NCBI GenBank assembly: GCA_963840425.1 | Contig: CAWIYZ010000001.1 | Location: forward strand, 62,001-126,000 | Length of the DNA stretch: 64,000 nt | DNA from: CADEFX01 sp963840425 | GTDB taxonomy: Bacteria; Pseudomonadota; Alphaproteobacteria; Rhizobiales; Hyphomicrobiaceae | Reading direction: 5' to 3' | Shown here: one piece after another, positions 12,206 to 22,468 of the stretch | Layout of the letters: the number at the start of each line of letters is the position of its first letter | Position numbering within the stretch: the stretch's first letter is position 1 | The notes under the pieces: generated by a model | Told to the model about the DNA's origin: nothing | What the model saw: the letters and a program-made list of their open reading frames with translations, nothing else | Databases searched by the model: none | Position numbers and translations under genes: made by a program

Positions 12206-12826
12206 ATGGGCCATCTGGCAATCGACAGGCTCAGGACCGCCAAGGTCGAGACCGAGCCGTATATGTACACGATCGTATCCGGCTTCCTCGCTCCCGCCAT
12301 GGTTGGCCGGATCAACGCCACTTATCCGCGCATCGAGAAGGGCGGCAGCTATCCCCTCGAAATGCTCGACGCCAGCATGGCCATCAAAGAGGTGATCGAC
12401 GAGCTCGATGGGCCCGAGTTCGAAGCGGCGATCGCTGACAAATTCGGGGTGGACCTCGACGGGAAGCCGAAGATGTATTCGCTGCGCGGCTACACGCGTG
12501 CCAAGGATGGGCAAATCCATACGGATTCGAAGGACAAGATCATCACGGTCCTGCTCTATCTCAACGAGAACTGGCAGCAGCCGGGCGGCCGCTTGAGAAT
12601 CCTCAAGGACGGTCACGACGTGGACAACTTCGCGGCCGAGGTGCCGCCCGACGATGGCACGCTTCTGGTCTTCAAGCGATCGGACAACAGCTGGCACGGC
12701 CATCACCCGTTCGAGGGGCAGCGGCGCTCCCTGCAGATGAACTGGATGACGAGCGAGGGCTCCAAGGGCTGGCACAAGGTCCGCCACACCCTGTCGGCGG
12801 CCGTGAAGAAGCTGTCGGCGGCCTGA
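12206..12826 (+). CDS. 2-oxoglutarate/Fe(II)-dependent oxygenase (prolyl 4-hydroxylase-like)
   Basis: A 206-residue double-stranded beta-helix oxygenase. The iron-binding facial triad is visible as His105-x-Asp107 (QIHTDSKDK) and His164 (NSWHGHHPF). Arg173/Arg174 are candidates for the 2-oxoglutarate carboxylate ligand. LLYLNENWQQPGGRLRI is a typical strand of this family. The start has a strong AGGAGG site. The gene follows the ELM1-like gene by 15 nt and probably shares its transcript. The substrate (protein, sugar or small molecule) cannot be told from the sequence. Confidence 0.88.
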   Translation: MGHLAIDRLRTAKVETEPYMYTIVSGFLAPAMVGRINATYPRIEKGGSYPLEMLDASMAIKEVIDELDGPEFEAAIADKFGVDLDGKPKMYSLRGYTRAKDGQIHTDSKDKIITVLLYLNENWQQPGGRLRILKDGHDVDNFAAEVPPDDGTLLVFKRSDNSWHGHHPFEGQRRSLQMNWMTSEGSKGWHKVRHTLSAAVKKLSAA

Positions 12827-12874
12827 ACGCTATTCCCCGTTGGTTGCATGGGCGGCATAGCTGCTGTGCCCAGG

Positions 12875-12892
12875 AAGCCGCACAAGCGGCTT
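12875..12892 (+). terminator. Short hairpin downstream of the 2OG oxygenase gene
   Basis: AAGCCGC-ACAA-GCGGCTT forms a 7-bp stem with a 4-nt loop, about 48 nt after the oxygenase stop, followed by only three T residues. It is a plausible weak intrinsic terminator ending the ELM1/oxygenase transcript. The rest of this 183-nt gap shows nothing recognisable. Confidence 0.4.
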
Positions 12893-13009
12893 TGCGGCGC
12901 ACCCTCCTTGCCCTAAAATTGGTCGCCAAGCATCGAGCTTGGCCGCACCGGCGAACACGCCGTCCGAGCCTTGGTGCCAAGAACGCACAACGGCTGCAGG
13001 AGGATTCGC

Positions 13010-13792
13010 ATGCTGCTCGTGACATCTGCCACCGAAGCCATGAGGAACCAGCGGCAGGTGCACGTGAACGGCAAGAACTACACGTTGAGTGAATTTGTCG
13101 GTGCCATGCCCTTGCGCGGCCACTATCAGGAGGGCAACGAGGTCAACGACAACGGCCTGCCGCAAGGTTTCCTCGTCACTCAGCCGCCGGGCTCCGTCAC
13201 GCCTGCCCACTTCCACGAGCCCAATCAGTTTCAGGTCTTCGTTGCCGGCGGTGGACGGCTCGGGGCCAAAACTGCCACCCCGCTCGCTGTGCAGTATGCC
13301 AACGGCCACACGCCCTACGGTCCCATCGTCGCCGGTGTCGAGGGCTTGAGCTATTTCACGTTGCGCCAGCGCTGGGATCCTGGTGCAAAATATGTGCCCG
13401 CTGCGCTCGATAAACTGCGCAAGGGCACGCAGCGCACCCGTATGGCGAGCGGCGTGGAGCTCGCGTCCGAGAGCGTGCGCAAGGCGCGAACGTGCTCGAA
13501 GACCGAAACCATATTCGAGGCGGAAGCAGACGGTCTGGCGGCCTGGGTTCTGCGCGTTGGCCCCAAGCAGAAGGTTTGCGGCCTGCCGGACCCGCGCGAA
13601 GGCGGCGGGCAGTATCTTCTCGTTGCCGGTGGCAGCGCCGTACACGACGGCAACGAGTTGCCGAAGTGGTCGACCATCTTTCTCTCACGCGAGGAGCCGC
13701 CGCCGCCGCTCACCACCGGCGATTCGGGCCTCGATCTTCTCGTTCTGCAATTCCCACAGCTCGTTTCCCCCTCGCGGCGCGACAAAGGGTGA
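13010..13792 (+). CDS. Cupin-fold protein of unknown function
   Basis: A 260-residue protein starting at the ATG at 13010 with a strong AGGAGG site 7 nt upstream. The first half contains a cupin-like segment PPGSVTPAHFHEPNQFQVFVAGGGRLG, in which HFHEPNQFQVF matches the metal-ligand pattern of cupins. A second weaker beta-rich half includes GGGQYLLVAGGSAVHDGNELPKWSTIFLS. It may be bicupin-like. The substrate is unknown. It is followed by an MFS exporter gene 75 nt downstream, which may be co-transcribed. Confidence 0.65.
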   Translation: MLLVTSATEAMRNQRQVHVNGKNYTLSEFVGAMPLRGHYQEGNEVNDNGLPQGFLVTQPPGSVTPAHFHEPNQFQVFVAGGGRLGAKTATPLAVQYANGHTPYGPIVAGVEGLSYFTLRQRWDPGAKYVPAALDKLRKGTQRTRMASGVELASESVRKARTCSKTETIFEAEADGLAAWVLRVGPKQKVCGLPDPREGGGQYLLVAGGSAVHDGNELPKWSTIFLSREEPPPPLTTGDSGLDLLVLQFPQLVSPSRRDKG

Positions 13793-13867
13793 GTCCGGCA
13801 CAGCGCCGGACTATTCTTTTTTGTGGCTTGCCGCCGCTCGTGACTCCTGCCGCGCAAGGCGCACGCG

Positions 13868-15289
13868 ATGCAGTTCCCCATTGTCCCACTGGTCGTTGCG
13901 ACCGCGCTTTTCATGGAGAATACCAACTCGACGATTCTGGCCACCGCGCTGCCCACCATCGCGCGCGACCTCGGCATCGATCCGATCTCGCTGAAGCTGG
14001 CCGTCACGTCCTACCTCGTCAGCCTCGCTGTCTTTATCCCGGCCAGCGGCTGGGTGGCTGACCGGGTCGGAGCCTGCACGACCTTCCGCATTGCCCTCGT
14101 CGTGTTCATGGCCGCTTCTATCGGCTGCGCCTCGTCACGTTCGCTGGCCGAGTTCGTACTCTGGCGCGCCGTGCAGGGCGCGGGCGGCGCCATGATGGTA
14201 CCGGTGGGGCGCATGGTCGTGGTGCGCGCGGTGCCGAAAGCGGAGCTGGTGCGCGCGCTCTCCTTTCTTGCCATGCCGTCGCTTATCGGTCCGATGCTGG
14301 GGCCGCCGCTCGGCGGTTTCATCGTCACCTTCGCCGACTGGCGCTGGATTTTCTTCGTCAACCTGCCGATCGGCGTGCTCGGCATCGTTTTGGCGACGCT
14401 GTTCATTCCTGACACCAAACAGGAGACGCCGCCGCTCGATGTGAAAGGCTTCGCACTCTCGGCGCTGGGTCTGGGCGGCCTCGTTGCCGGGCTCGCTGTC
14501 AGCGGTCGGCGCATCGCACCTCCCGAGGTGTCGCTGGCGTGCCTGAGCATCGGCGCCCTGTCGCTTTATGCCTATGTGCGGCATGCCTTCAGCGTAGAGC
14601 GTCCGCTGCTCGACCTGCGCCTGTTGCGCTTCAAGACTTTCGAGGCCGGAATTCTCGGCGGAACGCTCTTCCGTCTCGGTGTGGGAGCGAGCGCCTTCCT
14701 GCTGCCTATGATGCTGCAGCTCGGCTTCGGCCTCGACGCCTTCAGCTCGGGTCTGATCACATTTGCCGGCGCTATAGGCGCTCTTGCCATGAAGCCGTTG
14801 GCGCATCGGTTCCTGCATCGCTTCGGCTTCCGCCGTCTGCTCATCGTCAACGGACTGATTGCCTCGTCTCTGCTGCTGGCCAACGCCTCTTGGACAGCGT
14901 TGACGCCGCCGCTCTTGATCTCCTTCGTGCTGCTTGTCGGGGGCTTCTCGCGCTCCCTGCAGTTCACGAGCCTGTCCGCCATCACCTACGCTGAGCTCGA
15001 GCAGCGTCAGATCGGCTCAGCCACCGGCATGTCGACGGTGGCACAGCAGGTATCGGTGAGCTTTGGGGTGGCCATCGGCGCCATGGTGCTCGAGATATCC
15101 GAATGGGCGCACGGCCGACACGAGCCGCTGGCCGCCGATTTTTCCGTGGCGTTTGTCGTTGTCGGCGTGCTTTCCGCACTGACAGCGCTGGCCATGCTGC
15201 GCTTGCCGCCCGATGCCGGGGACGAGATCACGGGTCGCCAACTCGGACAGACGGTGCCCTCGGCTCGCGCTCCGACCATCAGCGGCTAA
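13868..15289 (+). CDS. MFS drug-efflux transporter, DHA2 (EmrB/QacA) type
   Basis: A 473-residue inner-membrane protein with about 12-14 hydrophobic helices. The DHA2 signature is present: MENTNSTILATALPTIARDLG in the first helix, ASGWVADRVGACTTF after helix 2 (motif A region), and WRAVQGAGGAMMVPVGRMVVVRAVP (motif B region). The loop after helix 5 has LGPPLGGFIVTFADWRWIFFVNLPIG. Such proteins export drugs or amphiphilic compounds with proton exchange. The substrate cannot be inferred. It converges on the substrate-binding protein gene with 23 nt between the stops. Confidence 0.92.
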   Translation: MQFPIVPLVVATALFMENTNSTILATALPTIARDLGIDPISLKLAVTSYLVSLAVFIPASGWVADRVGACTTFRIALVVFMAASIGCASSRSLAEFVLWRAVQGAGGAMMVPVGRMVVVRAVPKAELVRALSFLAMPSLIGPMLGPPLGGFIVTFADWRWIFFVNLPIGVLGIVLATLFIPDTKQETPPLDVKGFALSALGLGGLVAGLAVSGRRIAPPEVSLACLSIGALSLYAYVRHAFSVERPLLDLRLLRFKTFEAGILGGTLFRLGVGASAFLLPMMLQLGFGLDAFSSGLITFAGAIGALAMKPLAHRFLHRFGFRRLLIVNGLIASSLLLANASWTALTPPLLISFVLLVGGFSRSLQFTSLSAITYAELEQRQIGSATGMSTVAQQVSVSFGVAIGAMVLEISEWAHGRHEPLAADFSVAFVVVGVLSALTALAMLRLPPDAGDEITGRQLGQTVPSARAPTISG

Positions 15290-15312
15290 CACAGCGCCCT
15301 TCAACAAGTCCG

Positions 15313-16323
15313 TCAGTTGCCGGGCAGCGCGTGCACGTTGTCGAAGAAGGCGTCCTTCCAGCTTGTCAGCGTGTGGTTCAACAATCCGGATCGTTTCATG
15401 TAGTCCGCGTATGCCATCACGCCTGTCGGTTGCGGCACAAAGTCGAGCATGTTGGGGTCCTCGATGAGCTTCTGGATCGTGTCCAGGCTCAGCTTCGAAG
15501 GTTCCGCTTTCAAGAACAGCTCGGCTGCGGCGCGCTTGTTCGCGGCTATGATCTTCTGCGCCTCCACCAGCGCGAGGTACGTGGCCTCGTACAGCTTGGG
15601 ATTTTCGTTGCGCCATTTCTCGGCGGCGTAGGCCACGATCAGCGTGTGCTTGGTCCCGATGACGTCGTAGGACGTCATCACGGTGCGCACATTCGACGCG
15701 GCAAGCTCCATCTGGATGAAAGGAACGGTTGTGGCGTGGGTCTTGAATGCCGCCCCGCCAGACAGCAAGCCGGCCACGCCATCGGGGTGCGAGATGCCGA
15801 CGGCCAGCGAGTCCAGCTTCTCCCTGTTTTCCCAGCCGAAGGTTTTTGCTGCGGCCATCTGCAACACGACGGCATGCTGGGTGCCTTTTCCAGCGGTCAT
15901 GGCGATGCGGTCGTTCTCGCCGAAGTCTTTCACCGACTGAATGCGCGCATCCGTAGTGTTGAAGTAGATCGGGGAGTCGGCAATCGCCATCATGCCCTTG
16001 ACTGGTGCGTGAGCCATCGCTTTGTCGCGGAGGTTGAGCATGACCGTCAGGCCCGCCATGGCGAGGTTGACGCTGCCCGAGATGATCGCATCGTTGGCGG
16101 CGGCTCCGCTGGCGAGCCGTGCGACCTCGACCTTGGCATCGGCAATGCCGAGCTGCCCGGCGTGTTTCTCGATGAGCTTGCCGTCGAGCGCCACCAGCAG
16201 CGGGAGGTACGAGATGCCGAATTGCTGGACGATGCGGACAGTATTCTGGGCAGATGCGGGCTCAGCTGATCCCCACCCCGACACCGCAACCACGAGCGCT
16301 GCGGCGAGCCTGAAGCACTTCAT
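15313..16323 (-). CDS. ABC-transporter substrate-binding protein, SsuA/NMT1-like
   Basis: A 336-residue periplasmic protein with a signal peptide (MKCFRLAAALVVAVSGWGSAEPASAQ). The mature part follows the SsuA/TauA/NrtA/THI5 pattern: VRIVQQFGISYLPLLVALDGKLIEKHA, then GSVNLAMAGLTVMLN. AGGAGA is 7 nt before the ATG. Family members deliver sulfonates, nitrate, pyrimidine precursors or aromatic acids to an ABC permease. No permease or ATPase lies next to it, so it is an orphan here. It lies 32 nt after the MBL-fold gene on the same strand and is probably co-transcribed with it. Confidence 0.87.
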   Translation of the reverse strand: MKCFRLAAALVVAVSGWGSAEPASAQNTVRIVQQFGISYLPLLVALDGKLIEKHAGQLGIADAKVEVARLASGAAANDAIISGSVNLAMAGLTVMLNLRDKAMAHAPVKGMMAIADSPIYFNTTDARIQSVKDFGENDRIAMTAGKGTQHAVVLQMAAAKTFGWENREKLDSLAVGISHPDGVAGLLSGGAAFKTHATTVPFIQMELAASNVRTVMTSYDVIGTKHTLIVAYAAEKWRNENPKLYEATYLALVEAQKIIAANKRAAAELFLKAEPSKLSLDTIQKLIEDPNMLDFVPQPTGVMAYADYMKRSGLLNHTLTSWKDAFFDNVHALPGN

Positions 16324-16355
16324 GTCATTCTCCTGCTGTGCATGGGATGGGCCGG

Positions 16356-17240
16356 TCACATGAGCTTGGCCAGCGTCGGCCGCGTCACGGGGATTTCCAT
16401 TAGATCTTCCCCGAAGAAGAGGTTCCCGCCGTAGACCTTGGCCATCTCGCCGATTGCCCGCTCGCGTGCACCCGGCTTGTCGAACTGCTCGGTGATGTGG
16501 GTCAGCACGAGGTTCTGAACCTGAGCGGCTTCCGCCAACCGCGCCAACTCCATGTGGCCCATGCACAACTCGGCGAAGGGCCCGTTGAGCGCCGTGCCAG
16601 ACAGGTAGTGGCACATGTGCACGAGCACATCGGCGCCGCGTGCAAAATCCTCCATCGTCGGGCACGGCCCGCTGTCGCCCGAATAGACGAACGTCAGGCC
16701 CTGATGCTTCAAGCGAAAGGCAAAGGTCGTCAGATACGGCTGGAAGTGCCGCGCATCGCCGACCTCCACGGACCATTCGCCGTGCCGAACGCTCTCGCCG
16801 AGCTTCAGCTCCTGCACGACGGGTGACGGGCGCAGACGAGGCAGCGCTCCGCCGCGTGCCTCATAAATTCCGAGGCTGCAGCCGTGGCTCGTGCGCGCAA
16901 CGAGGTCGGACTCGTAGACACCGCCGACACCGAAGAGCTGCTCCGTCATGCGTGCGAGCGGCGCCGGCCCGAACACCTTCAAGTCCCCGACCTCGCCGAC
17001 GCCCTGGTCCCAGCGCGTCAGGATTATGCGCGCGTAGTCCCCGCAGTGGTCGTAGTGCAGGTGGGTGAAGAACAGGTGTGTGACGTCGGTGGCCTTGATG
17101 CCGAGCTCGAGCAGGCGGTGGTGCGCGCCAAAGCCGTGATCGAACACCAGCACATCCGAGCCGACCTCGACGACATAGCCCGAGCACTGCCGGCGCAAGG
17201 AAGGTGTTGGTGTGCCGGTCCCAAGCAGTCGGATGCGCAT
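16356..17240 (-). CDS. MBL-fold metallohydrolase (ribonuclease Z/arylsulfatase-like)
   Basis: A 294-residue metallo-beta-lactamase-fold hydrolase. The dinuclear metal motif HxHxDH is at residues 60-65 (THLHYDHCGDY), and later ligands are likely in YSGDSGPCPT and LVLTHITEQF. The N-terminal MRIRLLGTGTPTPSLRRQCSGYVV resembles the ElaC/RNase Z group. I chose the ATG at 17240 by homology; the ribosome-binding site is weak. It is followed by the substrate-binding protein gene after 32 nt, hinting that the pair handles one substrate, but this is inference. Confidence 0.88.
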   Translation of the reverse strand: MRIRLLGTGTPTPSLRRQCSGYVVEVGSDVLVFDHGFGAHHRLLELGIKATDVTHLFFTHLHYDHCGDYARIILTRWDQGVGEVGDLKVFGPAPLARMTEQLFGVGGVYESDLVARTSHGCSLGIYEARGGALPRLRPSPVVQELKLGESVRHGEWSVEVGDARHFQPYLTTFAFRLKHQGLTFVYSGDSGPCPTMEDFARGADVLVHMCHYLSGTALNGPFAELCMGHMELARLAEAAQVQNLVLTHITEQFDKPGARERAIGEMAKVYGGNLFFGEDLMEIPVTRPTLAKLM

Positions 17241-17346
17241 GTCCAGGTTCTTGGCTCCCTTGTTGTCGACTGACCGTAGTTTGGGCCAGCTGCCACGCGC
17301 CGCACAAGCCCGTTGGGCGGGCACAACCGGGTGGCGTTCTGAGCAT

Positions 17347-17991
17347 TCAGGACCGACTTGGTCCCCGCGCCAGCCAGCTTTCGATCGCTTCGGGCAGACC
17401 GTCGATCGGCCGGAAGCCGTTCGTCACCTGCGCGTAGCCGTCGGCCTCGTTGCCTGCCACCAGGCAGGGAAAACCTTCTACGCCCGCCTGCTGCGATGTG
17501 AGGAAGTCCCGGAACGTCTCGTTGCGTGTGTCAGCGGTAAGAAATTCTGACGTGAACGCCGCTCGGTCGATGCCGGCTTCGCTCTCGGCAATCTCCGCCA
17601 AGACCTCCGTCTGCGTGATGTCCTGATTGCGGGCATAGAAAGCGCGCTGGATTGCGGCCATGAACGCCAGCGCCCGGTCGGGTCGCAGCCGGCGCATGGT
17701 CACGACCGCGCGGCAGGCAGGCTCGGTGTCGTAAATGAAGCCTTCGCGCTCGAAGAAGGCGAAGTCGAAGGGCTGACCTGAAGCCTCGCCGACGCGGGTC
17801 CAAGCGCCGCGAATGTAGTCCTTGTCCTGCGGGCGCATGGGACGCGTGTTGCCCGCCCTGAGGCCACCCATCACGAGCCTGACAGGCAGCCGGCCCGAAA
17901 ACCGCTCGGCCAGCGTGGTAATGACCGGAGAAAACCCGTAGCACCATGAGCACATCGGGTCGGCGAAGTAGACGAAATGCTTGTCGGCCAT
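17347..17991 (-). CDS. DsbA-family protein (FrnE-like thioredoxin fold)
   Basis: A 214-residue DsbA-like oxidoreductase. The redox motif Cys14-Ser-Trp-Cys17 sits in FVYFADPMCSWCYGFSP, followed by the helical insertion typical of DsbA. The cis-proline loop is in GVEGFPCLVAG. There is no signal peptide, so it is probably cytoplasmic, like FrnE and 2-hydroxychromene-2-carboxylate isomerase relatives. The ATG at 17991 is preferred to an upstream ATG at 18012. The partner or substrate is unknown. Confidence 0.88.
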   Translation of the reverse strand: MADKHFVYFADPMCSWCYGFSPVITTLAERFSGRLPVRLVMGGLRAGNTRPMRPQDKDYIRGAWTRVGEASGQPFDFAFFEREGFIYDTEPACRAVVTMRRLRPDRALAFMAAIQRAFYARNQDITQTEVLAEIAESEAGIDRAAFTSEFLTADTRNETFRDFLTSQQAGVEGFPCLVAGNEADGYAQVTNGFRPIDGLPEAIESWLARGPSRS

Positions 17992-18147
17992 GGCAGTCAC
18001 CGGTAGCTGCAACAGCCGTTTATATCACGGGTTATTTGCTCAGGGACGGATCGCAAGGGTTCGCGAAGCGTTGGAGACCTTGATGATCGGTGCCGGGTTC
18101 TCCATCTGCCTGCGTGTGGTTTGGCTCGAGTAAAGGCGTTAGGAGCG

Positions 18148-18930
18148 ATGTTTCCCCTTCGTGACAGCGTGGCGCGCACGCGCGAGCCGGTCGTCGTCTG
18201 GGCCCTCATTGCGCTCAATATCGGTGTGTTCGCCTATCAGCTGACCCTTACCGCTCCCGAGTTGGAGGCCTTCATCGTACAGCACGCGCTGATCCCGTTG
18301 CGCTATTTCAGCCCTGGCTGGGCTGCACGCCATGGCTTGTCGACTGCCGACCTAACGCCGTTTCTCACCAACACCTTCATGCACGGCGGCTTCCTGCACA
18401 TCATCCTCAATCTATGGACCCTCTACATCTTCGGGCCGGCCTTGGAGGATCGTCTCGGCCCCGCGCGTTTCCTGGCCCTGTATCTGGCGGCCGGCATCAT
18501 CGCCAGCGTGGCGCATGCCGTGTTCAACGCGTTCTCTGCGATCCCCGCACTTGGTGCATCGGGCGCCATCGCTGGTGTCATCGGCGCCTATGCCGTGCGC
18601 TTTCCCTACGCCTGGGTGCGTGTGCTGGTGCCCATCATCATCTTCCCGCTGTTTTTCAGCATCCCGGCCATGCTGTTCGCCGGCATCTGGTTCCTGATGC
18701 AGGTCATGCAAGGCACCAGCGAGCTGTTCTTGCCGGGCGATGGGGGCGGCATTGCCTGGTGGGCGCACATCGGCGGCTTCCTCGCCGGACTGTTTCTCGT
18801 GCGGCCACTCGAGCCGGCCTCCGGCTCGGCTGCGGCCGGCGGACCGTGGGCCAACCGTGACTACGAAAGCCAGTTTCAGCGACGTATGCAGTTCATGGGA
18901 CCGGGCTCGGATTGGCGGTCGCCGCGTTGA
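18148..18930 (+). CDS. Rhomboid-family intramembrane serine protease
   Basis: A 260-residue membrane protein with six or more hydrophobic segments. Catalytic residues are visible as Ser138 in GASGAIAGVIGAY and His207 in WWAHIGGFLAGL. The structural motif HGGFLHIILNLWTLYIFG precedes them. Rhomboids cut substrates within or near transmembrane helices. AGGAG is very close to the ATG at 18148; a TTG at 18121 is an alternative start. It is divergent from the DsbA-like gene and followed by ettA after 90 nt. Confidence 0.93.
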   Translation: MFPLRDSVARTREPVVVWALIALNIGVFAYQLTLTAPELEAFIVQHALIPLRYFSPGWAARHGLSTADLTPFLTNTFMHGGFLHIILNLWTLYIFGPALEDRLGPARFLALYLAAGIIASVAHAVFNAFSAIPALGASGAIAGVIGAYAVRFPYAWVRVLVPIIIFPLFFSIPAMLFAGIWFLMQVMQGTSELFLPGDGGGIAWWAHIGGFLAGLFLVRPLEPASGSAAAGGPWANRDYESQFQRRMQFMGPGSDWRSPR

Positions 18931-19020
18931 GCCGCGGCATGGTCGGCCTTGAGACGCCCTGCCGGTATGCGCTACAAGGCGCGCCGATCCCCGCTTCCAT
19001 CAAGTTTGAGGAGTGCGCCC

Positions 19021-20679
<1,659 letters not shown>

Positions 20680-20718
20680 AGAGCGCCGAACGCGAACGGC
20701 GCGAAGGACCACGGCTTA

Positions 20719-21462
20719 ATGTCGGATCTCCTGGTCATCGCCGGGATCGGGTTTTTTGCGCAGCTCATCGATGGCGCGCTGGGGATGACTTTTGGGCTGA
20801 TCTCGACCACGGCTCTGCTTGCGCTTGGCATCCCACCGGCACAGGCGAGTGCTGCCGTGCACACGGCCGAGGTGGCGACGACGGGTGCGTCCGGTTTGTC
20901 GCATCTGTTTCACCGCAACATCAACGCTCGGCTGTTCACCACACTGGGCGCAGCCGGCGTTCTCGGCGGCGTCATCGGCGCCTACGTGCTCTCGAACATC
21001 GATGGCCGAGCTATCCGCCCGTTTATCTCGGCTTATCTGCTGGTCATGGGCATTCTGATCCTGATGCGCGCCTTCCGCCTCGCGCCAGTCGATGAGGATG
21101 CGAAGGCGACCTATGCCGCACCGCTGGGTCTGGTCGGTGGATTTCTCGACGCCATCGGCGGTGGTGGTTGGGGGCCGATGGTGTCATCGACGTTGATCGG
21201 ATCGGGGCATGCGCCGCGCAAAGTCATAGGCTCCGTGAACGCCGCTGAGTTCTTTGTCACGGTGGCGGTGGCCACGACCTTCTTCATCGAGCTTGGGATG
21301 GCGCACATACAGCATATCGCCGCGCTGATGCTGGGTGGCATCCTGGCGGCGCCGTTCGGCGCCTATGTTGTGCGCTATGTGTCCCCGAGGCTGCTTATGT
21401 CCCTGGTCGGCGTGCTCGTAGTGTCGCTCGCCGTATTCCAGCTCGCCCGGTCGTTTGGTTGA
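20719..21462 (+). CDS. TauE/SafE (TSUP) family membrane exporter
   Basis: A 247-residue integral membrane protein with about eight hydrophobic helices and two homologous halves: QLIDGALGMTFGLISTTALLALGIPPAQASAAVHTAEV and GFLDAIGGGGWGPMVSSTLIGSGHAPRKVIGSVNAAEF. These repeated glycine-rich motifs are typical of TSUP transporters, which export sulfite, sulfoacetate or other sulfur anions. AAGGA lies about 10 nt upstream. It follows ettA by 39 nt and may be co-transcribed. It converges on the broken VOC gene. Confidence 0.9.
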   Translation: MSDLLVIAGIGFFAQLIDGALGMTFGLISTTALLALGIPPAQASAAVHTAEVATTGASGLSHLFHRNINARLFTTLGAAGVLGGVIGAYVLSNIDGRAIRPFISAYLLVMGILILMRAFRLAPVDEDAKATYAAPLGLVGGFLDAIGGGGWGPMVSSTLIGSGHAPRKVIGSVNAAEFFVTVAVATTFFIELGMAHIQHIAALMLGGILAAPFGAYVVRYVSPRLLMSLVGVLVVSLAVFQLARSFG

Positions 21463-21481
21463 AGCCGGCCCCCAGGGAGAG

Positions 21482-21866
21482 CTAGCTACGCTCCAGCAGC
21501 TCGATCGACACGCCTTCCGGGCCGCGCAGGAATGCGATGCGCACGCCCGGCCGGACGCTGGTCGGCTCCATCGTGAACTCAGCGCCCTTTTTCTTGAGGT
21601 CGGCAACGATGGCGTCGATGCCCTTCACTTTGAAGTCCGAAGTGGTCGAGGCCCTGGTAGGGCGTGGTCGGCGGCGAATTGACGCCGTCGCCCGGCGTGA
21701 CCGGCGCAATGAACACGTCGGCGCCGCCTACCTTCAGATCGATGCGCGGCTTGCCTTCCTGCATCGTCCGGATGACTTCGGCGCCGAACATGCGCTCGTA
21801 GAAGGCGGCGGTCGCCTCTGGGTTGGGGCTGCGCAGATGGATATGGTCCCAGGTGTAGGTGGCCAC
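21482..21866 (-). pseudogene. VOC-family (glyoxalase/dioxygenase superfamily) protein, single-base frameshift
   Basis: The first 75 or so codons read MATYTWDHIHLRSPNPEATAAFYERMFGAEV through YQGLDHFGL. The domain continues in another frame as KVKGIDAIVADLKKKGAEFTMEPTSVRPGVRIAFLRGPEGVSIELLE. Removing one base near 21631-21637 restores GLDHFGLKVKGID, a common VOC sequence, and gives a full domain of about 127 residues. The metal-binding pattern His8 and the late Glu in VSIELLE are present. It may be a sequencing error or a recent mutation. The function is unassigned. Confidence 0.75.
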
Positions 21867-21933
21867 GTTTCACTCCCGTCTCGAGTTGTCCTGTTGAAGC
21901 CTACGCTGTGTGTGCACCTGAGCCAAGTGCTGC

Positions 21934-22431
21934 TCATCGCCCGGTGGCGTCCGGCACGGAGTCGACGCTCGGCAGATAGGGCTTGATGTCGAGAAGCGGT
22001 GTGCCGTCGAGGCAGTCAATGGCATCGATCTCGATCCGGCCCGTTGCAGCGTCGATCGACAGGAGGCGCACCACAGCCAGTGCGACCGGGTTCGGCCTGA
22101 GTGGTGAGCGCAGGCCGAATACTCCGCGCGGCACCGGACTGTGCTTGGGTGACTGCACGATCAGATCGCGGCGTGCCTGATGCATCCAGTAGAGCACGAT
22201 GGCGTGTGAGAACCGTTCTAGTCCATCGAGACCCGCTCGGTAGGGCTCATCCAATTCGATGTGCGCTGTCACGCCGCGCTCGCGCGCCTCGCGCGGATTT
22301 TTCGGTGCATCGGCGCGTGAGGTCCAGCTGGTGCGAATGCAGCCAATGAAGACCACATGCGCATTGCCGCCGCGCGCGGCGGGATCGAAGGGCAGGGCGA
22401 TCTCGCCCGGGCGTGGAGGTTGGATCGTCAT
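21934..22431 (-). CDS. TsaA/TrmO-like tRNA methyltransferase
   Basis: A 165-residue protein of the TsaA-like (TrmO, UPF0066) family. TrmO methylates N6 of threonylcarbamoyladenosine at position 37 of some tRNAs, using S-adenosylmethionine. The signature GVFGLRSPLRPNPVALAVVRLL and the late CLDGTPLLDIKPYLPSVD are both clear. The N-terminal GCIRTSWTSRADAPKNP is also typical. The family identity is strong; the exact tRNA target is inferred. The 36-nt gap to the ThDP-enzyme gene on the same strand would allow co-transcription. Confidence 0.88.
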   Translation of the reverse strand: MTIQPPRPGEIALPFDPAARGGNAHVVFIGCIRTSWTSRADAPKNPREARERGVTAHIELDEPYRAGLDGLERFSHAIVLYWMHQARRDLIVQSPKHSPVPRGVFGLRSPLRPNPVALAVVRLLSIDAATGRIEIDAIDCLDGTPLLDIKPYLPSVDSVPDATGR

Positions 22432-22468
22432 GGCCGCAGTTTATTCGAAGCTGTCGTGCCCGTCCCGA

